From: Turritopsis dohrnii
Lineage: Eukaryota; Cnidaria; Hydrozoa; Anthoathecata; Oceaniidae
DNA length: 64,000 nucleotides
Assembly: GCA_027922465.2 (NCBI GenBank)
Contig: BQMF02000141.1
Coordinates: 773,143 to 837,142, forward strand
Reading direction: 5' to 3'
Position 1 is the first letter of the stretch, and the number at the start of each line of letters is the position of its first letter. The notes beneath the pieces were generated by a model, which was not told the origin of the DNA, searched no databases, and saw only the letters and a list, made by a program, of their open reading frames with translations. A program made the position numbers and the translations under genes. Shown one piece after another: positions 33,744 through 45,719 of the stretch.

Positions 33744-36700
33744 TTATCGAGACCGGTTTTTTCTACCTTTTTTCTTTTTGGTAACGACAGGTGAAGGCGC
33801 TAAAATATAATGTTACGTTGTTACGATCACATTAAATTGACGTCACAAACATTGCAACAATATTTACTTACGTATTGGAGGTCCGCTCATCGTGTCAGAT
33901 CCAGTTGAAACATTCGATTCTTGTTCCCATGGTAAACTAAAACAGTATTTACACCATGTTACAGTAAAACTAGTTAATGGGATTTCGTAAAGTTTCGTGC
34001 ACCCTGTAACCATAGTAACCGTGACCATGTGAAGACTTTTTAAGAAAAGCTGGCGGAAGGTATTTCACTAACGTGGCTAATTCTCTAAGATCAACCATAT
34101 CCTCATATCCATCCACGTCTGAAATTAAAATGAGAGAATAAACATCTAATTGTCTAATCCGATATAAAGATCCGATACAAATACCGATTTGGACATTCTG
34201 TTTTTGTGCAAGACATTACAACTATTTTGATTATACACGTTTTTTTTTTATAAGCAACACGTTTATAAGCAACACTAGTAAATTTTCTCAAAAAGTTAAG
34301 CAACAGTACTACAAGAATGTTAGATAAATTAGCAACATGAAATTTTGAAATGATGCAGCACTGGCATAGCTACAGCACATTTCTTAAAATTGTTACACTA
34401 GATGGTTACACTAGGTTGCAGTACTATGTCCTGCACTATTTACTTAGATACTGAACTTACACAAACGATTTCAAGACTGGAAATACATACTTTTTCAATT
34501 AATGCTTAGCAACAAATTAAGCAACATTACTACTAAAAAATGGACATTTTTAAAGCAACATTACTACTGACCTTGGTTGCTTATAAAAAAAACCGTGTAT
34601 ACTGTCTTGATTAAACAATTACTCCATACGAAAACAGTTTGTTATAAAATTCCTGTAGTAAATATGTTGACTTCGACAGTGATAGAATACAAAGTTGAAA
34701 TGAACAATGCAGAAAAATTCTGAGATCATGCTGAAATCAACCATTACGTAATGAAATGTAACAAAACATCGATGTAACGAAACACGATGTAACGAAACAA
34801 CAAATGGAAAAAAATATTGCGTACCAACATGAATGTCATCTTGATCTAACGATGAACTAGAAAACAAAAACACTGTTGAATGCACTGCACACTAGCGTTA
34901 GGTTAAGTTAGTACAATGTCAATAGTAAGTAATCTACTATAAGTCGAAACTTCTGCTCAGAAGTAAGTATCGGTTAGGGATGCACACAAAGGTCGAAAAT
35001 ACCCCCCAGGCTACTTACTATCCCCATGTTCTTTTTTACGTGCATCAGAGAATTTTGACTAAACCTCGTTGTTGCTTAACTTGATATTAATTCAAACCTC
35101 GACTGATAACTGAGGAGTACTTTGCAGTCGTCGAAACTACTTTTACTTTTACAGACAAAAACCTTATCCATATGCAAATGCGATATAGAAACTCTAAGCT
35201 TAAAAAAGCAGGATGTTTGAAATTTCTTCTTAGCTGCTCTTCAAACTTCAAACGTCATTAAATTCTATCAAGGTGATGCTTATACAGAAAACAAGCGTAT
35301 ACTATTCTGGACTGTACTATACTATTCTGGACACAAATGCATCAACTACATACAATCATCAATTTACGAAAAGAAATGCTTAACATGATTGAACAGGCGT
35401 GGAAATTATAGTTACCCTTCAGGACGCATGCTTGGCGGCCAAGGAACGTCATCATTGTCCCCTGTAAACAACACACGAAAAATATAGTGATGAAAGGTAG
35501 GGATCAGAAAACTCATTTCAACATTTTTGGATATGGAAGTTTCCTATCTTCAGAAGCCGAAAAATAGGAAGATTTATCACTAAGAACCTAAGAAACGGAG
35601 TATATTGTCACTTCTACAGCTTGTTTACTTTCGTGTAAATTAAGTTCAGACTCTTAGTTGACAGTCTGGGCGCATGGATGTATTCGATTTCTTGTGGACG
35701 CACTCACCTAAAAGTAATTCTCGAACACTCCTCCTTTGTTCGTCAGTGTGTTGGACGCATCGACCTGTTCTATACAAAGTAACAAACAGAATGAATACAA
35801 TCTAAATAATCTGAAAGGCTTCCGAAAGAACTTCTGTAACAAGATCTAATGTAGAGTATATGAGTGAAAATATAGTTATATAACGTTATTCGGTTTTTAA
35901 TAACGTTACTGTATGATTTTTGTTGTTAGTTTTTCTATTCTTTTCAACGTTACTGCTTGATTTTTGCATTACTGCTCAAATTGTTGCATCATCACTATCA
36001 ATGTCAATGTCATCATAACATGTTGAACTGATGTATCTGTCAATATAACGAGAATGATTTAAATCTCGTCAAAAGCCTCCACACAAATGGAATCTTACCT
36101 GGTACACATTTTTCCTGTGTGTTCAGAAATCGCTCCGCATGTCTACAATAAAAACAAACAAATAGATATTTGATCCTTCAGACTGAGTTTATACGAGAGT
36201 TAGTGACACTCGAAGCACAACCTGATCCTCATATGAACGTGTTAAAATATATTTCAAGCTTTTCGAAAATTTCCAGCAACATGCTTCAATGTAGAAAAAT
36301 AGAAGTGTATATGTGCAAAACGCAAAAGCAACAACAACAACAACAACAACAACGACGATGACGATGATGATGACGACTTTAACACTACCCCCTGCAACCG
36401 AATAAATACCTGTGTTAACAACGCGAATTTCTCTTCTAAAATAAAATTTAAAAAAACATGTAAATTAACATATAGGTCAATCTAAGTTTCAAGCTTTGTT
36501 TGGATTTTTTTACCTTGACTTAGCGCTTCAAGAGCTTGCAATGTAGGGCCAGTCTACACGTGAAGAAAAAACACAACAACTTTAATACACAATCCCAGTT
36601 GAACAATAACCTTCTCTTTCATCGTTTTCTTCAGATCAACCACTGCACATCGATAGATTATTTGTAGTTACCTTTATCGTTGCTATATCACCACTGGCGG

Positions 36701-39316
36701 TCGAGCATGGGGTTCCTGGTCTGGATCCGCTGCCATTAGTAACAAGGGAAGAGATGCTTATAGCGTTGTCGCCTATTAAAAGGACAGGGATTACAGGAGT
36801 TTTTTAATGAGCACTCACTTCAAATAGCATCCAAAAACCTGCTCAGAAATGATTTTTCTTTTTCCATAAAATCATTTATTGGTATAGCAGTGTTTGACTA
36901 TATATGCATGATAATCACAATGAAGTTATCCCATACATCAGGAAATATCTGTTCAAGAACTTACATCGGATCATGGAGTAAGTTTTCCTTAAAAACCACT
37001 CTGAGGGAAAATAATTTTGAAAAAAAAAACACAGAAAAAAATTAATGAGACCCAAACAAAATTCTAGGCTAGATTCAAGTACCTTTTCGAACTTTAGGAC
37101 GCTTCGGTGAATTTGTTAACTAAAAGATTACATGAAGCATACAATCTGAAAATGGCCACCCTCACGCAACAGAAATCACCATGAAGTCCAGACAAGGCTG
37201 TAAAATCGTGGAATTAGGGATCAAAGAGGCTAACCTTATCTTTGTCTCGCCTACCCTTACGACCTAATAACAAGAAAATTAAAGAAATTAAAGCAAACTG
37301 CTTACTATGAATATATGAATAACAGAGAAACATATCTATTATCAGAAAATTTACTTTTCTTTTCATATTCATAACTCCAGTCATAGTCGACATCATTATC
37401 AACATCATATTCCTCAATGCGACCTGTCGTCTGTAACCTGTATCCATGACAACACAAACAATATTAGATGTAAACAAACCTACAGAGTTTGATGGAGTTC
37501 TACCAGGTGTATAAGGTACATTCAGTACTTCCATTTCAATACTGAAACACCATGATGGAAGCTGGTTTAGTTTTGTATGATTTCATCACAAAAATTCCGT
37601 GCCTATATTAATATGAAACAAGATGCCCGCATGGGCAGAAAGATTTCTGCAGAATCTGTTGAAGCATGAAAAATGAAAAATTTTATGACAATTATGAAAT
37701 TCGACAAAAAATGTTACACGATCAAAGTGGGCTCGAACCACCGACTTTTCGGTTAGCAGCCAAGTAACTGCGCCACAGAACTACATATATGTCTCTGTAA
37801 TCTATAAACTGCTAGCTTTAAACAGTAAGAAAAAAATGGAGGTGAAAAGCCGGTTGTAATGTATCGAAATCGAAATATTTTATGACATTTAAAAATTTGA
37901 TCAACGCGGGGTAGAACCACCGACCCTTGGGTTAGTAGTTGCTGTACTAACCGACTGTGCCACGGAAGCCATGCACGTCAGTATAGATATAAATATATAT
38001 AGCTCTTTTGACTCTTCTGTTTACAAACCGTTGAGAACTTCTTTTTAGTTGAAAAAGAATGATCACAGTCCAAGATAAATATAAGCTTCTTTTATATATT
38101 TTCTGTTTTCACCTTAAAATATGTGCATCTTCTTTAAAATCCATTTAATATTGATCAAAGAAACTTTTGTAAATCTTTTGCTGACATGCAATGCACGGTG
38201 CTTTGGTTTCATGTAAATGCACCGCTAGGTTTGGACAGTAAGAAAAAAACGAAAGCCGGTTGTAATAGCTTTCTTGCTTTCGCAGAAATCTAATGAACTA
38301 AAACCACAACAAATCTTAAAATCTATGGTATGCATTCCTGATATGTGCCCAAATCAGTTAAAAGCTGCCGCTAAGTAAATGTAATAAAACATCCAACCTT
38401 CGATTGGCGATCCGACTACTATTCCGACCCATTCCCATGCACTTTTCAAGATGTGGTGCGAACCGGTTTGCAGCCAGTGATCGCGAACAATTAGGGCAAG
38501 TACAATCTTGTTGCTTCTTTACTGGAAGTTGCCCAAATACATCCAGACCAACTTGATCGACTAATTCTATTGTGAGAACCATTTACACAATTTCACTATA
38601 AAATACATACATAAGACTTTGTTTGGTTTCATTGGAATTTTCATAATATTCGACATGTGGTAGGTCTTACAACAGATGTATTTCATGCATGCACACCAGT
38701 CAAAGTTGCTTGTCGTTAGGTAAATCTAGGCTTTAAAACAATATCTTACCAAATTCCTTTTGTGACCTAAAATTGAATCACCAGAATTATCACATGTTCG
38801 TACATTACTGCTGTAAAGTGGTGCCATTATAACAAAAGTGAGACAACATAAAAACGCAACCAGAACAAAAAACACTACAAAGCCCTGTGTAAATATCAAT
38901 GACTTAAATAAATAAATAAATGAATAAATCAGAAAATCTTAATCACCAGATTGGGAGCAAACACTTGAAGTTAAAGAATTGACGACACATACTCATTGTC
39001 AATATTTTCAAGATCCCAATATCCAAGTTTAATTGATCGGTGTATCTCAAAACACACTCCTTGCGTACAAATGTCAATCAGCTCATTCATATACTGTGTC
39101 AGTGGTTCCTAAAACATAAGCTCAAGTATAACAATTTCAAAACAGATCTTGTAATATAGCAAAGCAAACATTCATGACCAAAATAACAACAGCCTGAAAT
39201 CGAAATTTATCCTTTGAATTAAATTTCAGTTATTATGGTCAAATGTTGGATCATGATTAGCTCACCTCTTCATTACTTGTATCTTTCATTTCACCTGCAT
39301 GAAGCTGCTGGCTCAT
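33744..39316 (-). CDS. ATXN7L3: Ataxin-7-like 3 / Sgf11-type SAGA deubiquitinase-module subunit
   Basis: Seventeen exons join in frame to 339 aa: 39266-39316, 38993-39108, 38750-38766, 38398-38566, 37355-37437, 37235-37263, 37083-37119, 36672-36772, 36514-36553, 36410-36435, 36099-36142, 35708-35769, 35416-35461, 34825-34856, 34073-34118, 33872-33936, 33744-33799. All junctions are GT-AG with consistent phase. The N-terminal helix ([20 protein letters not shown]) is the part that docks on the deubiquitinase module. Next is the Sgf11 zinc finger ([20 protein letters not shown]) with the basic [13 protein letters not shown] that contacts nucleosomes in the family. Then come an acidic DWSYEYEKK stretch and an SCA7 zinc motif ([12 protein letters not shown], then [11 protein letters not shown]). 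The end is Lys-rich ([12 protein letters not shown]). Order and length match vertebrate ATXN7L3 (about 350 aa). It activates USP22-type deubiquitination of histone H2B. The third exon is only 17 bases, and omitting it breaks the frame. Confidence 0.95.
34236..34597. mobile_element. Tc1/mariner-like MITE in an ATXN7L3 intron
   Basis: Inverted ends CACGTTTTTTTTTTATAAGC and GCTTATAAAAAAAACCGTG bound 362 bp flanked by TA (34234-34235, 34598-34599). GCAACA and ACTACTA words recur inside. No coding sequence. It sits in the intron between exons 34825-34856 and 34073-34118. Confidence 0.78.
36330..36375 (+). repeat. CAA/GAY triplet microsatellite
   Basis: A (CAA)n run followed by (GACGAT)-type triplets in an intron of the ATXN7L3-like gene on the opposite strand. 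Confidence 0.9.
37720..37784 (-). repeat. tRNA-Asn-derived SINE head, copy 1
   Basis: On the minus strand: TTCTGTGGCGCAG, GGCTGCTAACCGAAAAG and CGGTGGTTCGAGCCCAC in tRNA order, very close to tRNA-Asn except that the anticodon region reads GCT and the acceptor arms do not pair. The A box (TGGCGCAGTTACTTGG) and B box (GGTTCGAGCC) are intact. It lies in an ATXN7L3 intron. Confidence 0.7.
37900..37972 (-). repeat. tRNA-Asn-derived SINE head, copy 2
   Basis: On the minus strand: TTCCGTGGCACAGTCGGTTA, ACTACTAACCCAAGGGTCGG and TGGTTCTACCCCGCG. The layout matches copy 1 and tRNA-Asn, with a mutated B box. The sequence after both copies (GATC...TGTCATAAAATwTTTC) is alike, so they share a SINE body. 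Confidence 0.65.
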
Positions 39317-39770
39317 GCCTTTGAGGCCACTAATATCTTAAGTCAATTCTTTTTGCATTTGCTAGAATTCATATAAAGTTAAACCTGAAACAGAAAACCC
39401 AGCCCTACAAAAAACAACATTATATAACCATTCATATCTTATTAAAAAATATCTGCTGTTCTAAGACACCTTTTCACATTTTTTTTTCAAACACCAAGCT
39501 AAATGCTGATGCAATCTTTTGATTTTGATGATTTTTCCACAGCAATTTAAAAACAAACACAAACACGTTGAAACAACACAGGACCAGAGAACATGACATA
39601 CAAGAGGTTGAATAAAAATATTTTGTTTAAAGAAAAGATAACCATCTATTACATTCCTAGAACATAAAATCAAGACCGAAGGTACAAATGCCAGAGAGAA
39701 AATTAAAACGAAAATGTAATGATCTATGGTACTGAAGACACCAGTTACTAATTGAATCGTTTAATCTATA

Positions 39771-41102
39771 TTACAAGGAGTTGTTACACTTGAGTTTTGC
39801 ATAGACAACATGTCCCATTCCTGATAACAATGAATCGTTTAATAACTCCAACAGGAGGACTAATCTAGAGCAGAAAAAATCTTTTTCATCAATGGTTTCA
39901 TATCCTCCCATCCATGCTGATAAAAAGTCAATCATGCACGATGGGAAAAGTTCATGTTGTGTTATAACCTCTGTTGGATTTAAAATCGAAATATTCTGCT
40001 CTATTTGCTGGTGCTTGAAAGCTTCAACACGAGTTGAGATAACTGTGTGAAAGTTATGAAACTGATAAGCCAACCATTTACTTATAAGATGTAGCGAATA
40101 CTCTTGACATTGGAGTTTAATCGAGTTTTCGGCGCAATTATTTTTAGCAAATGCTTTTCTTGTATTGGCATAATCAACAAGAATGTGTAATGGAAAGACA
40201 CCAGTGTTTTGATTTTCGATGTCAGTCAGTTCTTCTTGTATGACATATAACACACACTCCAGTAATGAAAAAACTTTATAAAACTTTATGTCCTTTGATG
40301 CCTGTAGAAAGAAACGTTGCAAAAACAATTGTAATGTTTTTATAAAAGACAATGAATCTTCTTGAAATGAGTCAATTCCTGGATATCCATCAAACGCATT
40401 TTGACTAAGACTGATATTTTCATTAGTTACATTGGAATTCGACTGTGGTCTGTTTGTTGGTATGGTTTCCATTTCTGTGAGTTCTTCAAATTGTGTCTGA
40501 CTGCTTGAATGTACAAGGTACTTCTGTATGGGTTGGCACTGGACAGCTTGATCCTGTTTCGTTAGCTCCCTTGAACTGGCATTCTGTTGACAGAGTTGGC
40601 AGTTTTCAACTTTATCCGTCAACACGGTTAACACTAAATCTGTTTTGAGTAAGTCAGTTGAACTCAGGTGAAGTTCTGAAGGCAACTCTTGTATTGGTGC
40701 ATTGTACCACATTTTGAAGAAGTAATTAAGAATATACTTCTGATCCTTGATTTCATAAAACTCAAACACACTTTGCAACAACCCATGAATATCATAAAAC
40801 CATGCAATGTTTGTGCGGCCAGCCACACCCAATAAACGATGTGGAAGTGTAACTCGACAGCAATGATTATCTCTTGACATCTTGAGATGTTGCCGAGCCA
40901 TATTCTTTGTTGATACCGATGTATGGCTCAAAACATCTGCACCGAAAAATAACACAACAGGGTTATTCGAAAAATCACTTTCAACTTCTCTACTGGATGC
41001 CATTTGAATAGATGAAGCAGGTACATGAATATATCGAAAACGCTGTCTACCAATCTTCAACTCATTGAGAGAAATCAACACCTCATGCTTGAATAATGAC
41101 AT
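39771..41102 (-). CDS. Unrecognised 443-aa protein
   Basis: A long uninterrupted frame with a true ATG start (MSLFKHEVLISLNELK) and no introns. The N-terminal third is hydrophobic and globular (VVLFFGADVLSH, LLGVAGRTNIAWFYDIHG). The middle is polar, with CQLCQ, AVQCQP and SSSQTQF. The C-terminal third looks helical (LQLFLQRFFLQASKDIKFYK, FLSAWMGGYET). No catalytic motif, signal peptide or clear membrane span is visible. I do not recognise the family. The length, the balanced amino-acid use and its place between two other minus-strand genes support a real gene. It lies 455 bp upstream of the ATXN7L3-like start and about 570 bp downstream of FAM185A. Confidence 0.75.
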   Translation of the reverse strand: MSLFKHEVLISLNELKIGRQRFRYIHVPASSIQMASSREVESDFSNNPVVLFFGADVLSHTSVSTKNMARQHLKMSRDNHCCRVTLPHRLLGVAGRTNIAWFYDIHGLLQSVFEFYEIKDQKYILNYFFKMWYNAPIQELPSELHLSSTDLLKTDLVLTVLTDKVENCQLCQQNASSRELTKQDQAVQCQPIQKYLVHSSSQTQFEELTEMETIPTNRPQSNSNVTNENISLSQNAFDGYPGIDSFQEDSLSFIKTLQLFLQRFFLQASKDIKFYKVFSLLECVLYVIQEELTDIENQNTGVFPLHILVDYANTRKAFAKNNCAENSIKLQCQEYSLHLISKWLAYQFHNFHTVISTRVEAFKHQQIEQNISILNPTEVITQHELFPSCMIDFLSAWMGGYETIDEKDFFCSRLVLLLELLNDSLLSGMGHVVYAKLKCNNSL

Positions 41103-41671
41103 CTTCAGACATGCATGTAGTCAAAAATTCTAAATGGATTGGAAACAAAGAAAACAAGAAGAAATTCATGTAAAAAAACCCAAACAAATGTCATTTAAGA
41201 AAGAAAACACCTTCTTGCTGCTGAAATGAACTTCAACATTTTTTTCTTAAAAACTCTCTTATTATCAAAAACGTACAGTAAGAAAACATCAGCATGTGGA
41301 GACGAACAAAAACCTGAAATAAAGTTTAATATCATTCTATAAACAATAATTTTTATACAATAACATCTGGTATGGTACAGTCATGTAAATATACATGTTA
41401 CAGTCCAAACTGTATAATATGGTCAATAAGCAAATACTGATTGTATACAGATGGCTATCTCATTACAGTGAATGTTTTGGTGAAAAAAATATGGGGAAAT
41501 TCTGGAAGATTTTGGAAGGTAGCTTGTTGACAACATTTCCTGACGCAGGTTCAACTGTATAATCTAACTACCAAAAAATTAATCCATCTAATAAAACAGC
41601 AATTACATAAATATTACATCAAACACATCCTGTTTTTTAAATAATAAATTGTTCTTTGTTGATCTTCCTTT

Positions 41672-42706
41672 CTAACTTTCCAAATTGAATATGGAGGATA
41701 AAGATTCTTTTGACAGAGTGATATTACCCTGTTCAGAAACAAGCATTATTGACGATTGAGCGTCACCTAACTTTCCTTCAAAATAATCCTTTCCATTGCA
41801 CGAGTTGTACTTTACCCCATCAAACAACAGATCTTCAGGAACATCAATGGACGTCCCTTCCGCTTCTATGAATGCAGACACAGAATCAGTAACACTGATG
41901 TTGATATCACCATCAACTGTTGATAGGGAAGATTCATTTGTATGATCGAAAAGAACATTGATATCTCCTGACTTCGTTTCTGCATTTAAGTCACCACTCA
42001 TTGACGCAATACATATCTCGTTGCCTTGGATATGTGAATCGCCATGGAGACTATTGATGTGAACAGAACCATCTGTGCTTTGACATTTGAAACTACCTCC
42101 TGAATAAACAGCTGCTATATTTACATCTCCATTTGACTTCATAACAAGTTGTTTACTTTGTAACTTTCTCATGCTTAATGACAACCCACCACTTATAAAA
42201 CCGTCACCTAAAAAACTTTTGCATTCAATATGACCATGTGATTTGATTTGGGTATTTGCTGATTTGATTTTTCCCAGCGTACAGTCACCATTGCAAAGTA
42301 CCTTCAAATTTTGACCTTCAGTCTCTATTATATCAACGGACTGAGAAACTACATCAATATCATATTGGTGAGGTATACAGATATCTAAAATCACATCTTC
42401 AAGATCATTGCTATGAGCTGGATAGACTTCAGAAACATATAATATAGACTTTTCTTTGTCATGCTTGATATTGAAAAGATCTTCTTCCATCTGAGATCCA
42501 TTAGATTTGACTGTGTCAATAAATATTTTATCGCCATTTGGAACATCAAGTGGGTCAATAGGTTTTATTCGAGTAGTGAACCTTGTATTTCGAACAACCA
42601 ACAAACCAAAACAACTCACATCACCAATGACCAAATTAGAAGCACATCGAAAAATGTTTCTTGCTACACTGAAAGCATTATGATTCAAAAGTCTGAAATA
42701 ATACAT
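41672..42706 (-). CDS. FAM185A: FAM185A homologue
   Basis: A single-exon frame of 344 codons from ATG 42706 to the stop at 41672-41674. The N-terminus (MYYFRLLNHNAFSVARNIFR) is basic and hydrophobic without acidic residues, consistent with mitochondrial import. A conserved segment follows (RIKPIDPLDVPNGDKIFID), which parallels the ARPLDPLE region of human FAM185A. The rest is a chain of short beta-strand repeats with SNGDV, STDGSVHI, SGDL, KSGDINV and TVDGDINI, as in the DUF4097-like beta-solenoid of FAM185A. A further in-frame non-ATG extension exists upstream to 42751, but a splice-donor-like GTATGT lies there, so I prefer the internal ATG. The molecular role of the family is not established. 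Confidence 0.88.
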   Translation of the reverse strand: MYYFRLLNHNAFSVARNIFRCASNLVIGDVSCFGLLVVRNTRFTTRIKPIDPLDVPNGDKIFIDTVKSNGSQMEEDLFNIKHDKEKSILYVSEVYPAHSNDLEDVILDICIPHQYDIDVVSQSVDIIETEGQNLKVLCNGDCTLGKIKSANTQIKSHGHIECKSFLGDGFISGGLSLSMRKLQSKQLVMKSNGDVNIAAVYSGGSFKCQSTDGSVHINSLHGDSHIQGNEICIASMSGDLNAETKSGDINVLFDHTNESSLSTVDGDINISVTDSVSAFIEAEGTSIDVPEDLLFDGVKYNSCNGKDYFEGKLGDAQSSIMLVSEQGNITLSKESLSSIFNLES

Positions 42707-44036
42707 ATTCCTAACGAAAGAATTTGTGAAACAAGTATTAGAACATACCACCTCAAAACCATAGATATAAACAAGTACTATGGGACCCTCTGAAATATCA
42801 AGAAATCAAGACAGCAAAAACATAATTCTTTGGATCAAAAATACTTTTCTGGTAGTTTGGGCATGAAATTAAACAACATTGTGAAAATATGTACCACTTT
42901 TTTTTTAGTTATTATAAAATAAATTATCGTTAATAAATATTGATAAAAAATCCTATATATTTTCTATTACTAATACTACCAGTTTATGATGTTTTAAGGT
43001 TCGTTAAAACAAACCCAAGAAGTTGAAGCAGGTAACAAACATTTAGAAAGTTCGTTGGAGAAAGTTTGATCAACAATACTTTTTGACTTTCTTTTGCATA
43101 AAATCGTTTTAGTTTTATGATTCTATGATCCTTGCAAATCTTAATTTTAACACGCTTGCAAGAAGATGGTGCAACTATAATCTAAGGTATTCAACTAATA
43201 CAATGATACCTCATATTATAATTTAAATTTGAAATACTAAGACAATTTTTAATTTATGAACTAGAACGCAATGAAGAGATAAATCCACTGTATAACCACT
43301 ATAGTAAATAAAACCAAGTGCAAAAAAAATCAATACTCTTAATTTACTTCTAAATAACCGTCTAAAGAAACATCATTGCAAAAAGATGAAAAATACATGT
43401 ATATTGAAATTTGCAAAATCAATAAAATACATATAAGAAATTCTCAGGAATCTCCTACACGGTAATAACTTCCAAGACATGAGATTTCTTTGTAAAAGAG
43501 AAAGGAAGAAGTGAAAAAATCACATCATAACATAACAAAAATCAAACAATAAAGTAATAGATACATTCTTTCATTAAAAGCAGAAAAAGATAATTAAATT
43601 TTCAAAATAATAAAAATATATTTATAAAATTTACAACATCGTAGAATGACCTAACCTAATCTCCTATCTCCTGGAAATTCATGAATGATCAGATTACCAT
43701 AAGCTTTCCACACCCAGAAAAGATTTTTACTATATTTTGCAATGTTTATGGTTTCTGGGTTGTGGCATTATCAAGCAGGGACATTATGTTGAAGATTTGG
43801 TAAACTTATCATAGCTTATCTTGGTGACAATGTCCCACTTCAGTCAAAACTTTGTCATGATCTATTTCCACATTTCTGAATTTTTGGGATACAAACATCA
43901 TTTCTCTAAAAACATAATAGCACCACAATAATCTGAGTTAATTGTAGGTTGCACTGAATGGCAACTTTCAATTAATTAAATAAACAACACCCATGATATT
44001 GTCATTGCTTAAATTACTTTTTGCAATAAAACTAAC
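42707..44036. other. Intergenic gap between FAM185A and the DC1-like gene
   Basis: I looked here for the missing terminal RING exon of the DC1-like gene at 44.0-45.5 kb and found none. The sequence is AT-rich with no other coding signal. Confidence 0.5.
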
Positions 44037-45523
44037 CTTCAGGTGGATGATGTCCCGTATTGAGGGTTGGACCCTTTGTATTGGATCCACTGTTTATATG
44101 TTTCCATTCACAAGGCATATCTGAGGGAAAAGACATTTGAGTTTATCACACACAAAGGCTATTCAAAATCTCTTTTACATACTTACACGGTGTTAACCGA
44201 CTCAGCTAACGAACCAAAAGAACTTACCGCCTTCAAGTTTATTTTCTAAAAATAATGTAATGAAAAATTATTGAAACCACTAAAATATTGAATTCAAATT
44301 TTTTTTAAGTAATACATTTTCGAAAAATGTGGCACATACCTTTATTAACACACTTGCGACAAGCATCAAACTGACACTTGTGGCAATGAAAAGGTATTTG
44401 ATGATCAACTTTGGGGTTAAAATTTTGACTGCATAAATCACATTGCCAGCAACCATCAAAGCCAGAATACAAGATGTGAGAGTCTGTTAACTTCAGAGGA
44501 TGTGAATGACGAGTAATTTTCACTTCTTTCAAACACTGATTACAAAAGTCAAATTCACACTGAAAACAATGCCATGGGTGGTAGCTATAAAAGAAGCAGG
44601 GAAAGAAAATCGTATATATTTCTTAACAAACAGGTGTTAACAAAGGCAGAAGTTACATGAAGATTTGTAGATTTACATCAGACACTATCATTACTTAACA
44701 CAAATTTAATCAATGATGGCTGGATTATTAGGACTTATTTTCTCTTAAAAGTGCAGACAGAAGTAAGCAATGTTGAAACATTATCATGAAGACTTCATTT
44801 GAAGGAGCTATTGAAAGAGAAACATTTTACTTGCTACAAAATTGTTTACTTGTTGCTTGTTGATGTTCTGCTTAGGAAAATTTACAATGTTCAGTTAAGC
44901 TTCACTGAACTAGTGGGCCAATTTGTGAAAGTTTGTGAAATCTTATCACATTTTTCTATTTTTTGAATTAACAAAATTTTCTCCAAATAAAAAGATTCAA
45001 AGAAACATTGGAAAACGTAAGAACGTGTTTAAAAATCCACATAAACATACGTTCCAGTTTTATTATCTGTACAACCGTCGCAATTCCATTTTCCTGTGGA
45101 ATTATTTCTATAAACTATGGATGCATCTACTGGAAGTAAAGGGTGTTGATGGATGGAAAATGTTCTTCCTTGAAAACAATCTTTACAAAGATCAAAACCA
45201 TCTTGGAAACAATGATAGGCCATTGGTTCAAGAGGTGGTCCTTTTGAACCTTGACAAGCATCACATTTCCATTCTCCACCATATTGAGGATATATGATAT
45301 TCATATTCGTTAAATACAAGTTATGCTTATGTCTTGGATGCTGCTTGGCTTGGAAACATGTCTCACAAAGGTCATATGAACAGTTTTCACAGTGATATGG
45401 CTTGTAAGTTCTATTATATGTGATTTCACAATTGTCACATTTCCATTCACCTTGATACTCTGCATACAGTGAAAGAGGATCAGATAAATGCAAAGGATGA
45501 GGGTGCAGTGGATGATTAGCCAT
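44037..45523 (-). CDS. DC1-like Cys/His repeat protein, copy B (3' end not found)
   Basis: Exons 45051-45523, 44340-44584 and 44037-44120 join in frame (phases 2, 1, 1), coding about 267 residues. The product has at least four zinc-binding units of the form H-P-L-x-L...G-x-W-x-C-D-x-C...H-C-x-x-C-x-[FY]-D-x-C-x-x-C. Examples are HPLHPHPLHLSDP, GEWKCDNC and YHCENCSYDLCETCF; then GEWKCDAC and YHCFQDGFDLCKDCF; then GKWNCDGC with HCFQCEFDFCNQC; then CWQCDLC with HCHKCQFDACRKC. The pattern resembles the DC1/C1-like domain, best known from plants. It is a tandem duplicate of the gene at 46.5-48.6 kb: intron positions and phases match and the third exon is 84 bases in both. The third exon ends in phase 1, so another exon is required, but no RING exon is visible in the next 1.3 kb. 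Confidence 0.8.
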
Positions 45524-45565
45524 ATTCTATTTAGTAGCTAAAAAAAGTCAAAGAACATTAACAGG

Positions 45566-45719
45566 TATAAAGCAATAAACACAAAATCTTAAAAAGTGTA
45601 ATATATTTTGTAGAAAATTACGAAGCTTTTCGTCACATAAGTAACATCTTCAGGTAAAGCTTCGTAATTTTCAACAAAATATATTACAATTTTTAAAATT
45701 TTGTATTTATTGCTTTATA
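45566..45719. repeat. Foldback element
   Basis: A 154-bp imperfect palindrome starts TATAAAGCAATAAA and ends TTTATTGCTTTATA, with AAAATTACGAAGCTTTTC and its near-inverse near the centre. Non-coding; it lies just upstream of the DC1-like copy B start. Confidence 0.8.

Noticed and set aside
37720..37972. Two tRNA genes on the minus strand
   Set aside because: A and B boxes fit, but acceptor stems do not pair and the anticodon region is altered; tRNA-derived SINEs explain both copies and their shared tail.
38398..39108. Direct splice of exon 38993-39108 to 38398-38566
   Set aside because: The phases conflict (2 into 1) for every GT/AG choice tried; the microexon solves it.
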